A stretch of DNA of 5,479 nucleotides from CAZJYI01 sp964550025 (GTDB lineage Bacteria; Verrucomicrobiota; Kiritimatiellia; UBA8416; CAYOBW01): the NCBI GenBank assembly GCA_964550025.1, contig CAZJYI010000345.1, positions 1 to 5,479 on the forward strand, given 5' to 3'. The translations under genes were made by a program, and so were the position numbers. Below, in pieces: positions 1 to 4,935 of the stretch; positions within the stretch are counted from its first letter, which is position 1; each line of letters begins with the position of its first letter. Below the pieces are notes generated by a model that did no database searches, was not told the origin of the DNA, and was given only the letters and a program-made list of their open reading frames with translations.

Positions 1-166
1 TGCGAAGCGTCGAACTCATTTCAGCAATCTTGGCGCTGTCCGTCCCGCTTGTGACTGCGGTCTCGGAAGACCGTGCCGCGCCCCCCAACATCGTCTCCAT
101 TCTGGCCGACGATCTGGGTTACGGCGAGCTGGGCTTGTTACGGTCAGGAGAAGATCAAGACGCCCC
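1..166 (+). pseudogene. Sulfatase N-terminal fragment, frameshifted and truncated
   Basis: The first two bases (tg) probably complete an ATG whose A lies just outside the window, because the frame then reads RSVELISAILALSVPLVTAV, a good signal-peptide core. It is followed by PNIVSILADDLGYGELG, the N-terminal signature of the alkaline-phosphatase-like sulfatases; the paired Asp residues are metal ligands in that family. The family consensus continues with CYGQEKIKTP, which is present but in the next frame: removing one T at 135-136 restores GELGCYGQEKIKTP. After about base 166 the similarity stops. The catalytic C-x-[SA]-P-x-R motif, where Cys or Ser is converted to formylglycine, and some 400 or more residues expected of the family are absent, so this cannot be a working sulfatase. 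The protein would have been exported and would remove sulfate esters, commonly from polysaccharides. Assignment of the fragment is firm; whether the break is biological or an assembly artefact is open. Confidence 0.8.
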
Positions 167-298
167 ATCAAAAGGGACGCTCGAATTGGCAGCGGCGCCA
201 GCGTACCGGCCAACCTGCCGCGCTACAGCATCGCGGTGGTCGAAATCCGTCCGCGTTCTGCCTTGAATCGCGCCGGTGCGCAGCTTTATGGAAGGTAA
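167..298 (+). pseudogene. C-terminal tail of a probable glycoside hydrolase
   Basis: Right after the sulfatase similarity ends, a third + strand frame reads IGSGASVPANLPRYSIAV and then VEIRPRSALNRAGAQLYGR before a TAA at 296-298. The segment VPANLPRYSIAVVEI resembles the last strand of the C-terminal beta-sandwich of retaining glycosidases such as GH51 alpha-L-arabinofuranosidases, which typically end with a 'LPPYSVTVLEL'-like strand. This is pattern memory, not an alignment, so the exact family is uncertain. No start codon or catalytic domain is present, so it is a 3' remnant. It appears to have been joined to the sulfatase start by a deletion or a misassembly. The stop codon lies three bases from the stop of the convergent gene, which is how an authentic gene end in a compact genome would look. 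Confidence 0.4.
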
Positions 299-301
299 TA
301 T

Positions 302-3300
302 CTACTCGACGCGCGTGACCGTTTCCCCGTCCCAGGACAGTTCGATGCGCTTGCCTTCAGGCGTGAAGCTCACCGAGGGCAGCACCTCGCCTTTCTCGTC
401 ACGCGGAAGACGGCTCTCTATCGTTGGGAATTCGTCCTGGCGGTATGCCCGCTTGACCAGTGGCGCCGTTCGCATTCTCGGCCTGTAGGGTGATTCCGCG
501 TACACGTCCTTAACCGTGGGGTCGGAGGGGGGGTAGTTCGAACGCTTGAAGACAGGGTTCTCGGGATCAGGGTCGGCCATGGTCCTCAACTCCTGCTCTC
601 CTCGATACGTGCAGAGCGTGTCCACCCAGAGAATCAGCTTCTCGAGACTGAGGGCGTCAACCTTTTCCTTCTTCACCTGCCCGTGTGTCTCGCTGCCGGC
701 AATCTCAATCAGCCTGCTCTTGTAAGATAGGGCGGTCATGGGCGGGAAGGTCTTGTATGTCTGGGCCGTCCACGGGAGTGCCTGGGCGAGAATAGTGCCG
801 GCGATACCGCCTTCGCAGTGGGCGGGGAAGGAGCCGAGCCGTCTCTTCTTGCCAAGGGTGAGCTCGATGTACGGCTCGGGGAAAATGCCACCGTCATGAC
901 TGGGGCGGAGCGTGAGATCCAGCTTTTTCCTGCCTTTGCCGTCGCCCTGGTGGCACGCGCCACAGTTCTTGTCCAGGATCGGCTGGATGTCCCGCTCGTA
1001 GCCCAGGCTGTACCTGGTGCCTATGGAATATGGTCTGATCTTCTCAGGCCGTTTACCCGCGGCGTTCATGCGCTTCCGAGAAGGCGGCGTGTTCTGCCCT
1101 TCATGACACCCGATGCATCCGCGCAATTCGCCCGGCCTCAGGTCCGTGAACGAGCGCATCGTGTGCAGTGCGCGATGATTCTCGTCCAGCAACTGGAAGT
1201 GAAGAGGCACGCACGGCGGCGCCTCAAAGCTGACCGAGCCGTCTTCCTCGATCGGCACATATCCCAGCACGTACTTGATACTGTCGTTGACGACGAGTGA
1301 CACCACCGGCCCCACATGCATGTGTATGCCACGGGTATGCTCGGCATCCTGTATCTTCTTGCCGAGGGTCATGGTATTGAAATCCTGCTGGATTACACGA
1401 AGGTACTTCGCTTTCCCGCGCAGGATGTCCGGGGCGCCCTGGTAGACATCCTGGCAATAGAACACGCCCGGCTTGATTCTTTTCCCGTCCTTTTGGGAAC
1501 CCGCCCATTCCACGCGGTCGGGGATGACGGGCTCTTCGGGTCGCGGTCTGACCGGCATGGCATAGAGAGCGTGGAACGCGCCCTCGTAGATGAGCTCTCG
1601 ATTACCGTAGACATCCATCAGGAAGAGCTTGAACTTGTCTCTCACCGGATGGCGGCGCGCCGAGACCAGGAACAACTCCTCGCTGAGTGGATACGGCGAC
1701 TTGTATCCCCTGTAGGTGCCTGACGTGTGGTAGTTCTCCGTTTCACGCGTAGCGCCGCTCCTGTCCGCAGGACCGTCGCCGACCTCCGCCCACGGGACAT
1801 CCTGCGTGACTTTGGTCAGTCCGTTGGGATAGTCGAACCCCCTGCCGGGATCGATGATCCCGATGCTGCCCATATAGACTTGGTGGTGTCCATGCCCGCC
1901 GAACATTACACGATGACTTCCCGGTATGGCGCGCGCTTCCATCAGCAGGTCCGGCCAGTAACTCTGGTTTCCCCAGAAGGCGCTGGTTCCGGTCCCGTCC
2001 GGGTTGACAGTCCAGAGGCTCTGGATCCGCATCAACTCCTTGTCGGTGTACTCCCAGCGGGTGTAGAGAACCTGGCCGTTCGGCATCACGGCCGGCGTAT
2101 ACTCCGGTTCGTTACCCGCGCTGATCAAGTATATGTTCTTTCCATCAGCGTCGCACCTGGCCACCACCGTGCTGGGGTGTCCCACTACGCACCGTGCATA
2201 GCTGTTGCCGCGGTTGGAGACGAAGACGATCCTCCCGTCCGGCATATACACCGGGTCCTGATCGTCGTAGTTCCCGTCCGTCAACTGACGCAGGTTGGAC
2301 CCGTCCAGGTTGCATTCGTACAGGTGAAACGTCTTGTCCTTCTCCGGGCGGAAACAGAACAGGACCCTCCTGGCATCGTGGGAGACGTCCGGCCGCCAGT
2401 ACCAGCCGGGACCGAGGTCTTGCGTAAGCTTGCGGACCTTCCCGGAGGGTTCAAGTCCGTCGAGGACCAGCAGCCTGACGCAGTTCAACTGGGCCTGCGG
2501 ATACACCCGGTGCATGGACTCGTGCGGATAACGCTGCGGGGCATCGATGAAGACAAGCTGAGAAAAATCCACCAGCGGATCCTTGAACATGATCCGCCGC
2601 TTGATCCGCCGCACCTGGAGATACAGATCTTCCGGCCCGGCCCGATCCGCAGGGCTCTGCGTAGCTTTCAACGACTTCTCAAGCGCCGCCAGATCCTCCA
2701 GTTCTCCGGACAGGGCCGGCGGAGATGAACGCGCCTTCAGGCGGCCGGCCATCTCACGCGCCCAGGCGATCTCCTGCAGAGCACGCTCACCCAGGGGCTT
2801 GCCTTCCGCCTGAAAGATCCATTCGTCCTTAAGGAGTTGCTTCCCTTCCTCAGAGGACAGGGACCTCGTCTCCGGCTCCTCGTAGACCGAAGGCAAGGGG
2901 ATTGCCTGCGCCGATGGACCGTTCCCGCCTCCCGCGAAGGCATTCCAGGGCGCACAGCCGTAAGGACCGAGACGGAGAGCCGCCGGCCAGGCTTTGTCAT
3001 CGAATCCGGGCGTCTCCCATTGGGCCGTCACGTCGCTCGATGATTTCCAGGATGAGTCCGTATTCAGAATGATCGGATTCCCCTTGTCGAAATCCACTCG
3101 AAGTGTCCCGATCAGCCCCGCCGGATTGGCGCCGCCGGCGTCCCAGTTGTTTGCCTCGACGGCTATGACGTTGTGCCCCCCGGCAAGGAAATCTCTCACG
3201 TCAAAAGACGATAGCTTTGTCCAGTTGCCGTCGGATCCGACCTTCTTGCCGTTGATGTACAGAACCAGGTCGTTGTCAGCCGTCAGCTTGAGGATTGCCT

Positions 3301-3487
3301 TCGTTATCGCCCTGTCGGTCGGAATGGCAAGGTCTTTGCGGAAGAAGCGTTTTCCGGGCGGCATGCTGATGCCCTGCCTGCCGTCAGGATGCCAGATCCA
3401 GCTGCCGCTGATCCCCGGTCCGGCGCCGGCGCGGAATGAGGTGGCGAGGGCCGTGGCGCAGAACGCGATGAAGATAAACCGTTTCAT
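302..3487 (-). CDS. Secreted HzsA-like di-haem protein with N-terminal rhamnosidase-type domain
   Basis: The protein has 1061 residues. Residues 1-22 form a signal peptide (MKRFIFIAFCATALATSF core). Residues about 28-165 (start SWIWHPDG, then TADNDLVLYINGKKV) resemble the N-terminal beta-sandwich of bacterial alpha-L-rhamnosidases. A charged helical stretch follows at 200-300. Residues about 340-640 contain TolB/PD40-like propeller repeats (PDVSHDARRVLF, DPVYMPDGRIVFVSNR, TPAVMPNGQVLYTRW). Residues about 650-790 match the hydrazine synthase alpha-subunit middle domain, including VPLHFQLLDENHRALHTMRS, leading into haem site one, CIGCH (C791, C794, H795). Haem site two is CGACH (C842, C845, H846) after YERDIQPILDKN. 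The C-terminus has FPPMTALSYKSRLIEI and LILWVDTLCTYRG, typical of the cytochrome domain. I chose the ATG at 3485-3487 because it starts the signal peptide and has a good ribosome site. The general family is secure. The reaction is unknown: there is no sign here of the other hydrazine synthase subunits, and the sugar-related neighbours make anammox chemistry unlikely. Confidence 0.85.
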   Translation of the reverse strand: MKRFIFIAFCATALATSFRAGAGPGISGSWIWHPDGRQGISMPPGKRFFRKDLAIPTDRAITKAILKLTADNDLVLYINGKKVGSDGNWTKLSSFDVRDFLAGGHNVIAVEANNWDAGGANPAGLIGTLRVDFDKGNPIILNTDSSWKSSSDVTAQWETPGFDDKAWPAALRLGPYGCAPWNAFAGGGNGPSAQAIPLPSVYEEPETRSLSSEEGKQLLKDEWIFQAEGKPLGERALQEIAWAREMAGRLKARSSPPALSGELEDLAALEKSLKATQSPADRAGPEDLYLQVRRIKRRIMFKDPLVDFSQLVFIDAPQRYPHESMHRVYPQAQLNCVRLLVLDGLEPSGKVRKLTQDLGPGWYWRPDVSHDARRVLFCFRPEKDKTFHLYECNLDGSNLRQLTDGNYDDQDPVYMPDGRIVFVSNRGNSYARCVVGHPSTVVARCDADGKNIYLISAGNEPEYTPAVMPNGQVLYTRWEYTDKELMRIQSLWTVNPDGTGTSAFWGNQSYWPDLLMEARAIPGSHRVMFGGHGHHQVYMGSIGIIDPGRGFDYPNGLTKVTQDVPWAEVGDGPADRSGATRETENYHTSGTYRGYKSPYPLSEELFLVSARRHPVRDKFKLFLMDVYGNRELIYEGAFHALYAMPVRPRPEEPVIPDRVEWAGSQKDGKRIKPGVFYCQDVYQGAPDILRGKAKYLRVIQQDFNTMTLGKKIQDAEHTRGIHMHVGPVVSLVVNDSIKYVLGYVPIEEDGSVSFEAPPCVPLHFQLLDENHRALHTMRSFTDLRPGELRGCIGCHEGQNTPPSRKRMNAAGKRPEKIRPYSIGTRYSLGYERDIQPILDKNCGACHQGDGKGRKKLDLTLRPSHDGGIFPEPYIELTLGKKRRLGSFPAHCEGGIAGTILAQALPWTAQTYKTFPPMTALSYKSRLIEIAGSETHGQVKKEKVDALSLEKLILWVDTLCTYRGEQELRTMADPDPENPVFKRSNYPPSDPTVKDVYAESPYRPRMRTAPLVKRAYRQDEFPTIESRLPRDEKGEVLPSVSFTPEGKRIELSWDGETVTRVE

Positions 3488-3494
3488 GGATTGC

Positions 3495-3504
3495 TTCCTC
3501 TCCT
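3495..3504 (-). promoter_or_regulatory. Ribosome binding site of the HzsA-like gene
   Basis: On the - strand the bases before the start read AGGAGAGGAAGCAATCC then ATG. The purine-rich AGGAGAGGAA ends seven bases before the ATG at 3487. This supports starting at the signal-peptide Met and not at the in-frame TTG at 3595, whose extra 36 residues look like untranslated leader. Confidence 0.75.
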
Positions 3505-3629
3505 CAGGCTCTGGTTGCCGTGCGGGAATCGCCGTGTGATGCGGGGCTTCCTGTTGCTTCCGGGGCGTACTCCTGCCTGCACATGGATGTATCAACGCTC
3601 GTATATTGGCCGATTCAAGCCCAGATGCC

Positions 3630-3655
3630 CATGCCGTAAGTGCAGAAACGGCATG
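3630..3655. repeat. Perfect inverted repeat A, 8-base arms, 10-base loop
   Basis: CATGCCGT at 3630-3637 is the exact reverse complement of ACGGCATG at 3648-3655, with 10 bases between. It lies about 60 bases past the regulator stop and about 145 bases before the HzsA-like start. It interlocks with the second inverted repeat (3641-3666): each repeat has one arm inside the other's loop. It could be a protein-binding operator or one of two alternative RNA hairpins. Confidence 0.7.
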
Positions 3656-3666
3656 CGATTTCTGCA
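3641..3666. repeat. Perfect inverted repeat B, 8-base arms, 10-base loop
   Basis: TGCAGAAA at 3641-3648 is the exact reverse complement of TTTCTGCA at 3659-3666, again with a 10-base loop. Its left arm fills most of the loop of repeat A and shares base 3648 with it, while the right arm of A lies in the loop of B. In RNA the two hairpins would therefore be mutually exclusive, or form a pseudoknot if one shared pair is given up. Confidence 0.7.
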
Positions 3667-3713
3667 GGCTGCTCGCGAGGTGTTCCCGTTCTCTTCGAGC
3701 GTGGCCGCGAACA

Positions 3714-4604
3714 TCATCGGCCGTGCCGATAGTCAGAAGGAAAGACCCCCGTCTTCTTCTTGAAAACGTTCGAGAAGTGGCTCTGGCTGCCGTAGCCGAG
3801 GTCCCAGGCGATCTCGCTCACGGTCATGTCGGTTTCCCGAAGGAGCCGCTTGGCCTCATCCATCTTGATGTTGAGATGATACTGCTTCGGACTGACTTTC
3901 ATCAGCTCCGTGAATTTCGCGCGAAACCATGAGTACTTGATGTTGCGCCCTTCTGCGTATCGCCTCACATCGAGGATGATGCCGGTCTCTGCCCGGAAGT
4001 ACTCCACGGCCTGCGCAATGACGAGCTTCGCGTAGGAGTCGGTGCCGCGGCTCCTCTTTGAAAGGGATAGACTGATCTCTCTCGCCGCGGCCATGACGGG
4101 TTTCGCGATCCTGGGAAAATCTTCTTCCGCGAGCTGGCAGGAGAAGTGTGAACAGGTTAGGGCCCCCACGGGATAGGACTGGTCATCCAGGATGGCGGCG
4201 GCCACGCAATGCAAGTCCTCCAGGTACTCGCCCCTGTCAACCGCGTAGCCCTCGGCGGCCGCTTTCGCCAACTCGGCCTCAAGTGCTTGTCTGCTCGTGA
4301 TGGTGCATTCTGTGAAGCGTTCGAAATCCAGCCGATCGATGAGCTCCGCCGTTTCAGCTTCCGGCAGTGCGGCCATGATCGCCTTGGTTGGGGCGCCTAC
4401 GTGGACGGGAAAGTGGAAGTTGAGTTCGAACCGAACGGCAAGCCCGGCCGTGTACTCTGCTTTGGCCACCGCGACGCCATTGCCCGTCGCTTGGTCCAGC
4501 ACGACCAGTGCAATGCCCTCCTTGAGCCTGCTTCGCAGGCGCCGCATCACCGGCATCGACTTCTCCACCAGTAGTTCCTTGTCTATCCGTGTCTCCTTCA
4601 TCAT
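3714..4604 (-). CDS. IclR-effector / AraC-DNA-binding hybrid transcription regulator
   Basis: The protein has 296 residues and is cytoplasmic (no signal peptide). Residues about 10-180 match the IclR effector-binding domain: HVGAPTKAIMAALPEAE corresponds to the IclR 'lHat..GKa.LA.lp' segment, ERFTECTITSRQALEAELAK to 'erfTpnTit....L..eL', then GYAVDRGEYLEDLHCVAAAI and a following strand PVGALTCS. The winged helix that normally precedes this domain in IclR proteins is missing. Residues about 195-294 form instead an AraC-type double helix-turn-helix, with TVSEIAWDLGYGSQSHFSNV and FKKKTGVFPSDYR as the second helix-turn-helix and family signature. The likely role is ligand-controlled regulation of neighbouring genes; the ligand is unknown, perhaps a sugar. 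The start is the first of two adjacent ATGs (4602-4604, 4599-4601); the upstream GCGGGATC is only a weak ribosome site. It is divergent from the GH32 gene and upstream of the HzsA-like gene on the same strand, so it could control both. Confidence 0.88.
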   Translation of the reverse strand: MMKETRIDKELLVEKSMPVMRRLRSRLKEGIALVVLDQATGNGVAVAKAEYTAGLAVRFELNFHFPVHVGAPTKAIMAALPEAETAELIDRLDFERFTECTITSRQALEAELAKAAAEGYAVDRGEYLEDLHCVAAAILDDQSYPVGALTCSHFSCQLAEEDFPRIAKPVMAAAREISLSLSKRSRGTDSYAKLVIAQAVEYFRAETGIILDVRRYAEGRNIKYSWFRAKFTELMKVSPKQYHLNIKMDEAKRLLRETDMTVSEIAWDLGYGSQSHFSNVFKKKTGVFPSDYRHGR

Positions 4605-4633
4605 GATCCCGCATAAACGATATGGAAAAAGCT

Positions 4634-4697
4634 CACTTGCAGCATGGCTTGATTGCGCGTCTTACTCAAGCATGAAGGCGTATGTCGTCATCAAGTG
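4634..4697. promoter_or_regulatory. Nested inverted repeats, candidate operator
   Basis: CATGGCTTGA (4643-4652) pairs with TCAAGCATG (4666-4674), leaving one bulged G and a 13-base loop; its ungapped core is GCTTGA/TCAAGC. Outside it, CACTTG (4634-4639) pairs with CAAGTG (4692-4697). The element begins 30 bases upstream of the regulator start. Its position fits an operator through which the regulator controls itself and the divergent GH32 gene, but no known IclR or AraC consensus was recognised. Confidence 0.4.
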
Positions 4698-4785
4698 CGA
4701 TGACCTCGGGCCAGTCCTCGGACCTTTTTGCGAATGGTATAGGAAAGCCGGATCGGGATTGTCTTCATGGTCATCCACTATCTGA
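4672..4785 (+). pseudogene. Possible polysaccharide deacetylase N-terminal remnant
   Basis: An ATG at 4672 opens a 37-codon frame beginning MKAYVVIKCDDLGPVLGPFC and continuing EWYRKAGSG before a TGA at 4783-4785. The string VIKCDDL followed by an amphipathic helix resembles the first beta strand and Asp-Asp metal motif of polysaccharide-deacetylase-like proteins, which are usually over 200 residues long. Adding one base near 4751 would continue the frame as KAG-IGIVFMVI, a plausible next hydrophobic strand, after which I recognise nothing. There is no convincing ribosome site. I read it as the decayed 5' end of a + strand gene that once preceded the GH32 gene. It could instead be a chance frame or a small leader peptide. 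Confidence 0.4.
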
Positions 4786-4921
4786 TCGTGTTTAGCAGAA
4801 AGTCCACGGGATCTGCGATCTCGCGTATCCCCTTTCTTGCGCAAAACCGTAAGACAATTTCCGTGGCATCGGATAGGGTTGTTGTCTCGCACGTTACCAA
4901 AGCGAAGGCAAGCCCATGCCG

Positions 4922-4928
4922 AGAGGAG
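4922..4928 (+). promoter_or_regulatory. Ribosome binding site of the GH32 gene
   Basis: AGAGGAG ends seven bases before the ATG at 4936. This is close to ideal spacing and fixes the start of the GH32 gene ahead of its signal peptide. Confidence 0.8.
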
Positions 4929-4935
4929 CTGAATC

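Larger units (their letters stand above)
3488..3713. other. Intergenic gap between regulator and HzsA-like gene
   Basis: This 226-base stretch separates two genes read in the same direction (- strand). It holds the interleaved inverted repeats at 3630-3666, an 8-base palindrome CTCGCGAG at 3672-3679, and the ribosome site of the downstream gene. No T-run follows the hairpins on the - strand, so a classical rho-independent terminator is not evident. Its size leaves room for a separate promoter for the HzsA-like gene. A TTGAAT on the - strand at about 3612-3617 could be a -35 element, but I see no convincing -10 partner. No conserved protein could be read in it. Confidence 0.6.
4605..4935. other. 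Divergent intergenic region between regulator and GH32 gene
   Basis: This 331-base stretch lies between two divergently read starts and should hold both promoters. I see nested inverted repeats close to the regulator (4634-4697), a short deacetylase-like remnant (4672-4785), an 8-base palindrome TTGCGCAA (4837-4844), a widely spaced CCACGG/CCGTGG pair (4804-4809 and 4861-4866), and the GH32 ribosome site. No -35/-10 pair on either strand is good enough to call. Confidence 0.6.

Noticed and set aside
818..1300. + strand open frame of 160 codons opposite the haem domain
   Set aside because: It lies opposite the conserved CXXCH region and shows no signal peptide, motif or ribosome site of its own.
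1727..2728. Long + strand open frame of 333 codons inside the HzsA-like gene
   Set aside because: It is antisense to recognisable propeller sequence, has no recognisable domain, and long shadow frames are expected opposite GC-rich coding sequence.
302..3487. Annotation as a true hydrazine synthase alpha subunit (hzsA)
   Set aside because: The N-terminal domain, the residue after the first haem motif and the neighbours all differ from anammox HzsA, and no partner subunits are present in the window.
3488..3595. 36-codon N-terminal extension of the HzsA-like protein from a TTG
   Set aside because: The ATG at 3487 has a well-placed ribosome site and begins a clear signal peptide; the extension is hydrophilic and would bury that signal.
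4688..4735. Short GTCC-TC-GGAC hairpin before TTTTT as a terminator
   Set aside because: The stem is only four pairs and it lies within a remnant coding frame, so it would not be a stable terminator.
4837..4844. Palindrome TTGCGCAA
   Set aside because: An 8-base palindrome alone is common; flanking bases do not extend the symmetry, so it is noted only within the intergenic entry.
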